Assembly (NCBI GenBank): GCA_963805305.1
Contig: CAWDTM010000008.1
Coordinates: 124,001-188,000, forward strand
Length of the DNA: 64,000 bases
DNA from: CAVXEH01 sp963805305
GTDB taxonomy: Bacteria > Chloroflexota > Limnocylindria > QHBO01
Reading direction: 5' to 3'
Both the position numbers and the translations under genes were made by a program. The notes below the pieces were generated by a model. It searched no databases. It had not been told where the DNA came from and saw nothing but the letters and a program-made list of their open reading frames with translations. This document shows positions 40,966 to 49,060 of this stretch, in pieces (positions within the stretch are counted from its first letter, which is position 1; each line of letters starts with the position of its first letter).

Positions 40966-42327
40966 ATGCGACATTCGCGACTCTGGTGGGCGGCGGTCCT
41001 GCTGCCCGTGGCGATCATCGGTGGCATCGAGCTGCTGGCCGACTGGGTGCTCGACCCGTACCTCCCCTTTCCTCTCGACACCGCGGTCGTCACGGTCACC
41101 GCGCTGCTCCTCGCCCTGCTGCTCGTGACGGTCGCCCGCCGGCGCTTCAACCTGCTGGCCGGGGCGCTCGATGCGCGCACCCGCGAGCTGGAGAAGCGGG
41201 GGGCAACGGCGCGGGCGCTCCACCAGCTGGCGGTCGCCATCAGCGCCACGCATGATCTCGACGCCGTCGTCGCTGCGGTCGTCGACGACACGCGCCGCCT
41301 GCTCGAGGCCGATGTCGCCTTCCTCCTCCTGGCGGCCGGTGAGACGAACCGCCTGCGCGCTGCGAGTGGTCCTGCCGAGGCATTCGTCGACGACGCCAGC
41401 GACGTGCAGGAGCCGGCGGACGTGGTCACCGAACCCTTCCGCCGCTCGCTCGTCGCCGCCCCGCTGCACCGTGCGGCAGCCACGATCGGTTCGCTGGCCG
41501 TCGGCTCCCGGCAGGAGCGTGCGTTCGAGGTGGACGAGCTGGAGACCCTCTCGTCCCTGGCCAGCCTCCTGACCCTCGCGATCGAGAACGCCCGCCTGGA
41601 GGGCCAGCTGCGCGAGATGGCGGTGCGAGGGGAGCGGGAGCGGATCGCCCGCGAGATGCACGACGGGCTCGCGCAGGTGCTGGGCTACGTGAACACGAAA
41701 TCCCAGGCGGTCGAGGAGCTGCTGCGCCAGCGCCGAACGCGCGAGGCCCGAAGCCAGCTCACGGAGCTGGCGGCGGCGGCCCGCTCCATCTACGTCGACG
41801 TGCGGGAGGCGATCCTTGGCCTCACCAGCCCGGTCACGCCAGAGCGCGGCCTGGTGGGTGCCCTCGAGGAGTACGCGGCCCGCTACGCCACCGCCGCCAA
41901 GATCGCCGTCTCCGTGGAGGCCTCGCCTGAGGCGTCGGCCGTGGACCTCAGCGCCGAGGCGGAGGCGCAGGTCTTCCGCGTCGTCCAGGAGGCGCTGACG
42001 AATGTCCGCAAGCACGCTTCCGCCGCTCGCGTCCGGATCGAAGTCGCCTGCGAGGGGCCGGAGCTCGCCGTGAGCGTCATCGACGACGGGCGCGGATTCG
42101 CCGCGCCGGCACCGGGCCGGGGCGCGGACGCGAGCGGGGGGGGATCTGCCGGGCGCGAGCCCGCCTGGCCGCACTACGGGATCGCCGCGATGCGCGAGCG
42201 AGCCAGCGCCATCGGCGGTGCGCTGGAGATTGGGCCGGGAGATGGCGGCGGAACGCGGGTCGTGCTGCGACTCGCCGTGGGACGCATCATGGCCACCAGC
42301 GCAGACCCTGTCGGGGGACCGGTCTGA
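40966..42327 (+). CDS. NarX/LiaS-type sensor histidine kinase with GAF domain
   Basis: This 453-residue kinase has two N-terminal hydrophobic helices (residues 7-27 and 35-58), a GAF-like sensory domain (about 85-210), the HisKA_3 phosphoacceptor stretch ERERIAREMHDGLAQVLGYV near 225-245 with His at about 235, and a GHKL ATPase domain with VVQEALTNVRKHA and VIDDGRGF. A low-complexity Gly/Asp loop interrupts the C-terminal domain before HYGIAAMRERA. It overlaps the response regulator by TGATG, so the two form a pair. The signal is unknown. Confidence 0.93.
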   Translation: MRHSRLWWAAVLLPVAIIGGIELLADWVLDPYLPFPLDTAVVTVTALLLALLLVTVARRRFNLLAGALDARTRELEKRGATARALHQLAVAISATHDLDAVVAAVVDDTRRLLEADVAFLLLAAGETNRLRAASGPAEAFVDDASDVQEPADVVTEPFRRSLVAAPLHRAAATIGSLAVGSRQERAFEVDELETLSSLASLLTLAIENARLEGQLREMAVRGERERIAREMHDGLAQVLGYVNTKSQAVEELLRQRRTREARSQLTELAAAARSIYVDVREAILGLTSPVTPERGLVGALEEYAARYATAAKIAVSVEASPEASAVDLSAEAEAQVFRVVQEALTNVRKHASAARVRIEVACEGPELAVSVIDDGRGFAAPAPGRGADASGGGSAGREPAWPHYGIAAMRERASAIGGALEIGPGDGGGTRVVLRLAVGRIMATSADPVGGPV

Positions 42328-42977
42328 TGCGGGTCGTGCTCGCCGACGACCACGCCCTCGTACGCGACGGCATCGCGTCGCTCCTCTCGGCGTGGGGCCA
42401 CGAGGTCGTGGGCCAGGCCACCGACGGCGAGGAGGCGGTCGTTCTCTCCGAGCGCACCGATCCCGACCTCGTCCTGATGGACGTGAAGATGCCCGGCATC
42501 GGCGGCATCGAGGCAACGCGGCGCCTCAAGGCATCTCGACCGGCGGTGGCGATCGTCATGCTGACCGCCAGCGAGGATGAGGACGATCTGTTCGCCGCGA
42601 TCCAGGCCGGCGCCCAGGGGTACCTGGCCAAGAACCTCGAGTCGGACGGGCTACGTCGAATGCTCGACGCGGTCCGGCGCGGGGAGGCGGCCATCACCCC
42701 CGCGACCGCCGCGCGCATCCTCGATCACTTCCAGCGCGCAGAACGCGACCCGGCTCCTGACCCTGACCGCCTCACCGATCGCGAGGCCCAGGTCCTCGAC
42801 CTCGTGACCCAGGGGCTCCGCAACAAGGAGATCGCGGCACGGCTGGCGATCAGCCAGAACACGGTCAAGTACCACCTGGGCAACATCCTGTCCAAGCTGC
42901 ACGCGCAGAGCCGCGCGGAGCTCACGGCGCGCGCCATCCGCGAGGGCCTGGTTCCCGATCCACCCTCGAGCGCCTGA
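42327..42977 (+). CDS. NarL/FixJ-family response regulator
   Basis: This 216-residue regulator has a receiver domain with acidic residues in VVLADDHALVRDG, the phospho-Asp in DLVLMDVKMPGIGG (about residue 53), and a conserved Lys in GYLAKNLES. The LuxR/NarL helix-turn-helix follows: LTDREAQVLDLVTQGLRNKEIAARLAISQNTVKYHLGNI. Its ATG overlaps the kinase stop. Targets are not shown; the downstream Fe-S operon at 43154 is a candidate by position only. Confidence 0.95.
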   Translation: MRVVLADDHALVRDGIASLLSAWGHEVVGQATDGEEAVVLSERTDPDLVLMDVKMPGIGGIEATRRLKASRPAVAIVMLTASEDEDDLFAAIQAGAQGYLAKNLESDGLRRMLDAVRRGEAAITPATAARILDHFQRAERDPAPDPDRLTDREAQVLDLVTQGLRNKEIAARLAISQNTVKYHLGNILSKLHAQSRAELTARAIREGLVPDPPSSA

Positions 42978-43153
42978 TCGCCGCCCATTGACCGGCCCGG
43001 GAACAGTCCGGGGTGGCCCGGGGGCCAAACGGACCGGTCCGCATGGCCCCCGACGCCCACCCGATCACCCGGCATGCGACCCACCCCTGCGCGCGTTGCC
43101 CGCCTGACGTATTCGCGGGACCCTCGGAGGCAATCAGCCGCGGAGGGCCCGCC

Positions 43154-45079
43154 ATGGGCTATCGGATCTCGATCGACCACGACAACTGCATCAACTGCGG
43201 CATCTGCATGGACGTCTGCCCGGTGCAGGCCATGGACATGAGCCGCCCGCAGGTCGCGGGCGTGGAAGCCGCGGGCCACGGCTCGCCGATTCCCTGGATG
43301 ATGGAGCACCCCGTCCAGGTGGGAGAGTGCATCGGGTGCTCGATCTGCATTCGCGAGTGCCCCGTGGTGGTCATGACCCTCGACACGGTCCCCGAGGCCA
43401 CCCCGCTCGAGGCATTGCCCGGCCCGGTCTACCCCCCACGGGAGAACGACGGCTGGATCCCGCTGAGCGAGGTCACGCGGGAATCGCTCAAACCCGGTCA
43501 CCCGTCGCCGTTCGGCGCGCTCACCGGCGGCTGGCGGACGCATGAGCGCTCGCAGCCCTGGCAGGTCTGGGACTCGATGGTCGAGCCAAAGGCCGGAACC
43601 CCGCAGGCTCCCTGCCAGACGGCGTGCCCTGCCGGGACCGATGCGGGACGGTACGTCGGGCTGATCGCCCAGGGCCGGTACTCCGACGCCTACGCGGTGG
43701 CGGCGGAGGTGAACCCCTTCCCGTCGGTGTGCGGCTGGATCTGCACCGCCCCGTGCGAGGCAGCCTGCCGGCGCGGCACGCTCGATGAGCCCATCGCCAT
43801 CCGGACGCTGAAGCGGTTCGCGGTCGAGAACGGCACCCTGCCGGAGATTCCTCGGCCGCCGGTCAGCCGTGGCGAGCGGGTGGCGATCGTGGGCGGCGGG
43901 CCGGCCGGCATGTCGGCCGCCTACTACCTTGCGCGGCTGGGGTACGCCGCCACCGTCTTCGAGGCCATGCCCGTCCCCGGCGGCATGATGGCCATTGGAA
44001 TCCCGGAATATCGGCTGCCGCGCGAGGTGCTGCGAGCGGAGATCGACCGCATCGTCAGCCTGGGAGTCGACCTCCGACTCAACCAGGCGATGGGCCGGGA
44101 CTTCTCGCTGGCCGACCTCGAGGCCCAGGGCTTCGGGGCCATCTTCCTCTCCACCGGGGCGCCAAAGAGCCGTCGGCTGGGTGTTCCCGGCGATCAGCTC
44201 AAGGGCGTGGCGCCGGCGACGCTGTTCCTCAAGCAGGTGAACCTCGGGGAGGAGCCGCACGTGAGCGGCACCGTCCTCGTCGTCGGGGGCGGCTCCACGG
44301 CCATGGACGCGGCCCGCTCCTCGCTGCGGAGTGGTGCGGCATCGGTGACCGTGCTCTATCGGCGCGGACGCACGGAGATGCGCGCCCAGGTCGAGGAGAT
44401 CGAAGCAGCGGAACGCGAGGGGATCGTGATCCGCACCCACAGCGTGGTCGAGGAGGTTCTGGGTGAGGACGGCCGGATGATCGCTGCGCGCATCGTCGCC
44501 AGCGACGGTGGCACGGAGACGCCACCGGAGACCGTGCCCGCGAGCAGCATCCTGGTCGCCATCGGCGAGGAGCCGGATCCGTCCATCCTGCCAGAGGGCA
44601 CCGGGATCGAGATCAGCGCCTTCGCCGGCATCGTCGCCGACCCCAGGACGCTGGCGACGGGCCACGCAGGCGTCTTCGCCGGAGGCGACGTGGTCTCGGG
44701 GCCGAAGACCATCATCGACGCGGTGGCATCCGGGCGTCGGGCCGCGGCGGCCATCCACGCCTACCTGCGTGGGATCCCCGACGGCGAGCCGGCCGTCATG
44801 GCCGCGGCCCGCTATCGCACTCCGCCTCCCCCGTCACTCGAGCTCGACCTTGCGATCCGTCCGCGGGCGCATGCCGTCGAGGGCGAGTACGTCGCGGGTT
44901 CCTTCAAGGCGACGCAGCAGGGATTCACCGATGGGGTGGCCCGCTCAGAGGCGAGCCGCTGCTTCCGCTGCGATGCCGTCTACAGCTGCCCGGCCGTGTC
45001 GGTGGCCGCCGGGCGCGGTCGTTCCCAACCCACCGGCGCGGACGTATCCGCGGCAACCTCGACTGGAGGACAGCAATGA
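43154..45079 (+). CDS. Fe-S flavoprotein, glutamate synthase small-subunit-like, with N-terminal ferredoxin
   Basis: This 641-residue protein joins three parts. Residues 1-75 form a two-cluster ferredoxin (CINCGICMDVCP and CIGCSICIRECP). Residues about 150-235 match the Fer4_20 domain of dihydropyrimidine dehydrogenase/GltD, with further cysteine pairs (CQTACPAGTDAG, CGWICTAPCEAACRRG). Residues 240-560 form a two-dinucleotide-binding oxidoreductase: FAD loop VAIVGGGPAGMSAAYYLARLG, NAD(P) loop VLVVGGGSTAMDAA and GVFAGGDVVSGP. A C-terminal CFRCDAVYSCP follows. The ATG at 43154 has GGAGG upstream. Its stop overlaps the next gene as ATGA, so electron transfer between NAD(P)H, ferredoxin and a membrane partner is inferred. 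There is no glutamate synthase large subunit nearby. Confidence 0.88.
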   Translation: MGYRISIDHDNCINCGICMDVCPVQAMDMSRPQVAGVEAAGHGSPIPWMMEHPVQVGECIGCSICIRECPVVVMTLDTVPEATPLEALPGPVYPPRENDGWIPLSEVTRESLKPGHPSPFGALTGGWRTHERSQPWQVWDSMVEPKAGTPQAPCQTACPAGTDAGRYVGLIAQGRYSDAYAVAAEVNPFPSVCGWICTAPCEAACRRGTLDEPIAIRTLKRFAVENGTLPEIPRPPVSRGERVAIVGGGPAGMSAAYYLARLGYAATVFEAMPVPGGMMAIGIPEYRLPREVLRAEIDRIVSLGVDLRLNQAMGRDFSLADLEAQGFGAIFLSTGAPKSRRLGVPGDQLKGVAPATLFLKQVNLGEEPHVSGTVLVVGGGSTAMDAARSSLRSGAASVTVLYRRGRTEMRAQVEEIEAAEREGIVIRTHSVVEEVLGEDGRMIAARIVASDGGTETPPETVPASSILVAIGEEPDPSILPEGTGIEISAFAGIVADPRTLATGHAGVFAGGDVVSGPKTIIDAVASGRRAAAAIHAYLRGIPDGEPAVMAAARYRTPPPPSLELDLAIRPRAHAVEGEYVAGSFKATQQGFTDGVARSEASRCFRCDAVYSCPAVSVAAGRGRSQPTGADVSAATSTGGQQ

Positions 45080-45693
45080 CCCCTGATCAGGTCACCGGCT
45101 TCTTCGATTTCGGTGAAGGATTCGTCGAGGGCACCATTGCCGCGGCGCTCGTCGCGCTCTGGCTGCTCGCCCTGGCGCTCCACCTGGCGCGTCCGTACAT
45201 GGTTCGCACCCTCCGCAAGTTCACGCTCCGGCTGGGCGCGGACCTGTGGTGGATCATCTACGTCGCCCTGCGCGACATCCTGCTGGTGCAGGTCTTCCTG
45301 GGCAGCTTCATCTTCTTCTACCCCGACGTGGTGGGCGGCCAGGACCTGCCGATCACCGGCGGCGTTGCCGCGGCCTGTGCCTTCGGCGCGCTCTTGCTCA
45401 AGCTGACCGGCCGCGGCGAGGGAGACACGGCCAGCTTCCGCTGGCAGACGATCCTGCTGGGGATCGGCTCCGTCCTCTATATCGGTCCATACCTGCTCGG
45501 CGTGCAGCTCACGCAGATCGACCAGGGTTGGGCCACGCAGCTGTCGTCCATCTTCGTCACCAGCCAGAACCCCGGTTGGGGTCTTGCCCTCTGCTATCTG
45601 TCCGCCGCCGCGGTGGGCGTGATGGGCCTGACCGGCGTGATCTTCAACCTTCGCAAGACGACGACGCGGCGCCCGCCGGCCGTCGCGAGCTAG
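45076..45693 (+). CDS. Five-helix membrane protein A of the Fe-S flavoprotein operon (unknown family)
   Basis: This 205-residue protein has helices at about 18-38, 57-80, 90-110, 121-143 and 168-190. The stretch HLARPYMVRTLRKFTLRLGADLWW follows helix 1. It is paralogous to the next gene (see 45704): shared features are H-x-ARPY, T-L-R-x-G-x-D-x-W-W, R-D, LPIT, LLxKLT and FRW. Each has one conserved His at the end of helix 1. I recognise no family. The ATG overlaps the stop of the flavoprotein gene, so production is translationally coupled. A membrane anchor or quinone-reactive subunit is the likely role. Confidence 0.75.
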   Translation: MTPDQVTGFFDFGEGFVEGTIAAALVALWLLALALHLARPYMVRTLRKFTLRLGADLWWIIYVALRDILLVQVFLGSFIFFYPDVVGGQDLPITGGVAAACAFGALLLKLTGRGEGDTASFRWQTILLGIGSVLYIGPYLLGVQLTQIDQGWATQLSSIFVTSQNPGWGLALCYLSAAAVGVMGLTGVIFNLRKTTTRRPPAVAS

Positions 45694-45703
45694 GAGCCAA
45701 ACG

Positions 45704-46357
45704 ATGACTGCCGATGAACTCGCTGCCCAACTGACAAGCGGAGGCTCCGGCTGGCTGGTCCTCTCACTGGCCGCCATCCTCCCAATCCTGTGGGCGTTCA
45801 CCCTCATCGTCCACTTCGCACGACCCTACGTGATCCAGTTCCTGCAGAGCCTGACCCTTCGGTTCGGCGGTGACGTCTGGTGGCTGAGCTACGTCCTCAT
45901 GCGCGACGGCCTGATGCTCGTCACGCTGGCGCTGAGCATGGTCTTCCTGATGCCGAACCTGTACATCGGGCTGGGCCTGCCCATCACCGCGCCGCTGGCC
46001 ACCGTGGGGCTCTTCTGGGCCCTGCTCATCAAGCTGACGCGCGACTCGGATGACGACCCCGTCGCGTTCCGCTGGGTGAGCATCCTCCTGGTCGTCTCGT
46101 CCGCGCTGTACATCATTCCCCAGATCTACGGCCTCGAGGCCGCGGACCAGGTGGACGCCCTCTCGGGCTTCGGCCTTGGCTGGGTGCCGGATGCGCTGAG
46201 CGCGGCGAACGCCGACGCGGGCACGGTCAACCCGCTTGCCTGGCCGATCCTCTTCATCGGCATGGCACTCGTGGCGCTGACCGGGGCGTACCTGTTCAGC
46301 AAGTTCTTCTCCGGCCTGGGTGCGGAGGAGGCGGACGAGGTGGAGGCCACCGCCTAG
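45704..46357 (+). CDS. Five-helix membrane protein B of the Fe-S flavoprotein operon (paralogue of A)
   Basis: This 217-residue protein has helices at about 14-36, 58-82, 90-110, 123-142 and 180-203. It keeps the same motifs as protein A: HFARPYVIQFLQSLTLRFGGD followed by WW, then MRDGLMLV, LPITAPLATVGLFWALLIKLT and FRWVSILLVV. The loop between helices 4 and 5 differs and the C-terminus is acidic. The start ATG is 10 bases after gene A, with AGGAG overlapping the upstream stop. The pair probably forms a heterodimer with the flavoprotein. The family is unknown to me. Confidence 0.75.
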   Translation: MTADELAAQLTSGGSGWLVLSLAAILPILWAFTLIVHFARPYVIQFLQSLTLRFGGDVWWLSYVLMRDGLMLVTLALSMVFLMPNLYIGLGLPITAPLATVGLFWALLIKLTRDSDDDPVAFRWVSILLVVSSALYIIPQIYGLEAADQVDALSGFGLGWVPDALSAANADAGTVNPLAWPILFIGMALVALTGAYLFSKFFSGLGAEEADEVEATA

Positions 46358-46456
46358 CGGCATGCGGGGTTCCTCTCGCGGACGATCGGGCGCGGCCGGT
46401 GCAGGTCCCGCCCGATCGTCGCGTTCCGTGCTGGGCCTGGCGCCTACCATGGCGTT

Positions 46457-46939
46457 GTGAGCACCTTGCACGGGTCGGCTCCCGCGATCCAGGACTTCTA
46501 CCCCGATGACGCCGCCCATTGCTTCGGCTGCGGCTACCTGAACGAGCGCGGGCACCACTTCCGCACGCGAGCGACGAAGGACGCGACCATCACCGAGTTC
46601 ACGCCGGAGCCGTGGATGACGGCCCTGCCCGGCCTCGTCTACGGCGGACTCATCGCCAGCCTGCTCGACTGCCACTCGACCGGCTCCGCGGCCGTCTTCG
46701 CCCTCGCGCGCGAGGGCCTCGCCATCGGAGCAGGGGAGTCGCCCCGATTCGTGACCCGCCACCTCGCCGTCGACTACCTTGTGCCTACCCGCATGGGACC
46801 GCTGCGCGCCGTGGGCCGCCTGGTGGAGGCGACCGACCGGAAGGTCATCGTGGAGAGCTCCCTGGAGGCCGATGGCGCCGTGACCGCGAAGGCACGCGCC
46901 GTCCTGATCCGTCTAGAATCGGCGCCTGGGCCGACGTAG
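46457..46939 (+). CDS. PaaI/YigI-type hotdog-fold thioesterase
   Basis: This 160-residue protein has the hotdog pattern. CFGCGYLNERGHH near residue 22 is a common N-terminal motif of this subgroup. The substrate-binding helix region is GGLIASLLDCHSTGSAA with the catalytic Asp, and the dimer strand is VDYLVPTRMGPLRAVGRL. It probably hydrolyses acyl-CoA thioesters; the substrate is unknown. The start is GTG at 46457. The stop codon lies inside the first 10 bases of tRNA-Thr(TGT), so the CDS overlaps the tRNA acceptor stem. Confidence 0.85.
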   Translation: MSTLHGSAPAIQDFYPDDAAHCFGCGYLNERGHHFRTRATKDATITEFTPEPWMTALPGLVYGGLIASLLDCHSTGSAAVFALAREGLAIGAGESPRFVTRHLAVDYLVPTRMGPLRAVGRLVEATDRKVIVESSLEADGAVTAKARAVLIRLESAPGPT

Positions 46940-47004
46940 CTCAACGGTAGAGCAGCGGTTTTGTAAACCGCCGGTTGTGGGTTCGACTCCCTCCGTCGGC
47001 TCCA
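46930..47004 (+). tRNA. tRNA-Thr (anticodon TGT)
   Basis: The acceptor GCCGACG (46930-46936) pairs with CGTCGGC (46994-47000), with discriminator T and encoded CCA. The anticodon loop TTTGTAA gives TGT. A TAGAAT -10-like element lies at 46914-46919, inside the upstream CDS. Confidence 0.95.
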
Positions 47005-47022
47005 GAATCCCAGCTGCGGGAG

Positions 47023-47046
47023 CTCAGCGCCGCGAACGGCGCTGAG
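47023..47046. terminator. Bidirectional hairpin between tRNA-Thr and the J-domain gene
   Basis: CTCAGCGCCG at 47023-47032 pairs perfectly with CGGCGCTGAG at 47037-47046 around a CGAA loop. It overlaps the last codons of the leftward J-domain gene and lies 19 bases after the tRNA. Confidence 0.5.
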
Positions 47047-47485
47047 GGGGCGTTGGGGAGGCGCGACGGGCCAGGAGCTCCCCGATCCGCCGTCGGAAGC
47101 GAATCCCCGAGGAATGGCGCGAAAGCCAGACGAGGTAGTCGGGATCCTGCTTGGCCAGCTCGTCGAGCGTCCACCCGGCGTAGCGCCCGAAGTCGACCGT
47201 CTCGGCGGAGCGGCCGGGCGCCGGCGGTCTCGCTGCCGCGTACGGGGTCACAATCGGAGCGCTCGGAATGTGCAGCGTCTGCGCCTTGTCATAGAGCACC
47301 CGCCGATCCTCGGTTCGGACGGCTTCGTACGCGATGTTCAGCTCCGCCATGCGCCGGTTGGCGCCCGGCGATGGATCGCGATCCGGGTGGAACTTCGCGG
47401 CCAGGATGCGAAATGCGGCGTGGAGGATTGCCTGGTCGGCCTTGGGGTGGACCTGCAGGACTTCGTACGCGTCGCGACCGGCCAT
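47024..47485 (-). CDS. J-domain protein with exonuclease-X-like C-terminal motif
   Basis: This 153-residue protein starts with a J-domain (AYEVLQVHPKADQAILHAAF, then the key HPD in KFHPDRDPSPGANRRM), which would stimulate a DnaK ATPase. A Pro/Ala linker leads to DFGRYAGWTLDELAKQDPDYLVWL near residue 98. This resembles the small C-terminal domain found in exodeoxyribonuclease X-type and similar proteins (fG+Y.G.tl.elA..DP.YL.Wl). The combination has no Gly/Phe or zinc region, so it is not a canonical DnaJ. It starts with ATG at 47485. Confidence 0.8.
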   Translation of the reverse strand: MAGRDAYEVLQVHPKADQAILHAAFRILAAKFHPDRDPSPGANRRMAELNIAYEAVRTEDRRVLYDKAQTLHIPSAPIVTPYAAARPPAPGRSAETVDFGRYAGWTLDELAKQDPDYLVWLSRHSSGIRFRRRIGELLARRASPTPPQRRSRR

Positions 47486-47517
47486 TGTGCAGTCCTCCCC
47501 CGCACGCGCGGAGGGGT

Positions 47518-47601
47518 CTACTTCTTCTTCTTGCCGCCTGGCTTGGCTCCGCCCTTCGGCTTCTTGCCGCCGCTCTTGGATCCGGGTCCCTTATCGGGCA
47601 T
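47518..47601 (-). CDS. Tiny Lys/Gly-rich basic protein (27 residues)
   Basis: The frame MPDKGPGSKSGGKKPKGGAK followed by PGGKKKK is 27 residues with no hydrophobic residues apart from the start. A very good ribosome-binding site (AGGAGG, 8 bases before the ATG at 47601 on the minus strand) argues that it is expressed. It lies between the MFS transporter gene and the J-domain gene on the same strand. Similar Lys-rich tails bind nucleic acid or polyphosphate; the role here is unknown. Confidence 0.55.
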   Translation of the reverse strand: MPDKGPGSKSGGKKPKGGAKPGGKKKK

Positions 47602-47726
47602 GGAACGGGCCTCCTGGGAAGGTTGATGCGCGAGACGGTACACCTGCGCGCCCTCGCGCGATAGTGCGCGCAGCGTCCGAGGGCCCGACGCCGACGGTCG
47701 CGGCGAAGAGGGACCCGGCGACCCGT

Positions 47727-49004
47727 TCATCCGTCTGGCACTCCAGCCATCGCGGCGGAAGCGGGTGGCCGCGGTCGCCAGCCGACGAGGAAGAGGACGG
47801 CGCTGCCGCCGATGACGTAGCCGCTGCCCTGGATCACCAGCAGGGCGACCACCGGCACCACCTCTCCGGCAACCCCGGCCAGGATCGCCCCGGCCAGCGC
47901 GCCAACCGACGCCATGGCGCTCAGTGCACCCACCACGCGGCCGCGGTGCGAGTCGGCGCTGAGCGACTGCTGCAGGGTGACGAGCCCGGCGCCCATGGCC
48001 GCGCCCGGGACGCCGACGACGGCGATGGCCACCAGGGCCGGACCGATGTGCGGGTACAGGACCGGGTAGGTGAAGAGCCCCAGGTCGATGGTGCCAAAGA
48101 GGAGCGCTCCGCCGATGAGGAGTCGTTGGGGATTCATGCGGGAGCCGAGCCGCCCGATCACCAGCGCTCCCGCCAGTCCGCCGATCGCCTGGGTCGACAG
48201 GAGCGCCCCGTAGCCGGTGGCGTCGGAATGCAGCGCGTCGGTCACCCACGGCACGAAGAGCGTGATCGTCAGCCCTTCCCCGATCGAGGTCACGACCATG
48301 AAGACGAGGAGCGCCCGGAGGACGGGGGCGCGGAGGATCACGCTGAGTCCGTCGCGCCACTCGCCGACGAGGCGGCGCCAGGCAGAGAGCGTCTCGGCCT
48401 CGACCGACGCCTGGGACTGCGTCGCGCGGGCCGCCGGGTGGTACCGGATCAGGCCGATCAGCAGCGCGGAGATGAGAAACGTCGCGCCGTCGAGAATGGC
48501 GACCAGGGTGAGGCCGCCGACCGCCACGACGACGCCTGCGATGGCCGGCCCAATGAGGCGCGACAGGTGACGGCTCACGCCGGACAGCGCGTTGGCCGTG
48601 ACGAGCTCCTCGTCGCCGCCCTCCAGCAGGGTTGGCATGATGGCGATTGCCGCCGGTGTGAAGAGCTGCTCGACCGAGCTCTGGCCAAAGAGCACCACGT
48701 AGGCGATCCATGGCCCCAGGGCTCCCAGACCCAGGAGCGGCAGGAGGAGCAGGGCCAGGACCACGTTGACCGCCACCATCAGCCGTCGACGGTCCCATCG
48801 GTCCACGTACACGCCGGCGACCGAGCCGAACACGATCGACGGGACCAGGAAGGCCACCGGGATCCCGGCGATGGCCAGGGTCGAGCCGGTCAGGCGGTAG
48901 ATCTCGACCGGCAGGCCCACGATCAGGAACCAGTCGCCGGTCATGGAGATCAGCCCGCCGAACCACAGGAGCGCGAAGTTCCGCTGGCGGAGGACGCGAA
49001 GCAT
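47727..49004 (-). CDS. MFS transporter (MFS_3/enterobactin exporter-like)
   Basis: This 425-residue protein has about twelve hydrophobic helices. It starts MLRVLRQRNFALLWFGGLIS and has the loop motif GVYVDRWDRRRLMV (motif A) after helix 2, a second copy-like SRMNPQRLLIGG after helix 8, and LTANALSGVSRHLSRLIGPAIAG-like packing near 140 (seen as VTANALSGVSRHLSRLIGPA). This is the pattern of MFS exporters of the MFS_3 group. I choose the ATG at 49004; a longer frame upstream is not supported. Substrate unknown. It is divergent from the methyltransferase gene. Confidence 0.88.
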   Translation of the reverse strand: MLRVLRQRNFALLWFGGLISMTGDWFLIVGLPVEIYRLTGSTLAIAGIPVAFLVPSIVFGSVAGVYVDRWDRRRLMVAVNVVLALLLLPLLGLGALGPWIAYVVLFGQSSVEQLFTPAAIAIMPTLLEGGDEELVTANALSGVSRHLSRLIGPAIAGVVVAVGGLTLVAILDGATFLISALLIGLIRYHPAARATQSQASVEAETLSAWRRLVGEWRDGLSVILRAPVLRALLVFMVVTSIGEGLTITLFVPWVTDALHSDATGYGALLSTQAIGGLAGALVIGRLGSRMNPQRLLIGGALLFGTIDLGLFTYPVLYPHIGPALVAIAVVGVPGAAMGAGLVTLQQSLSADSHRGRVVGALSAMASVGALAGAILAGVAGEVVPVVALLVIQGSGYVIGGSAVLFLVGWRPRPPASAAMAGVPDG

Positions 49005-49060
49005 CGGGCGGATTATGCCGTGACCGCGGAGGGGTAGGCTTGACCGATGGAGGCCGAACG

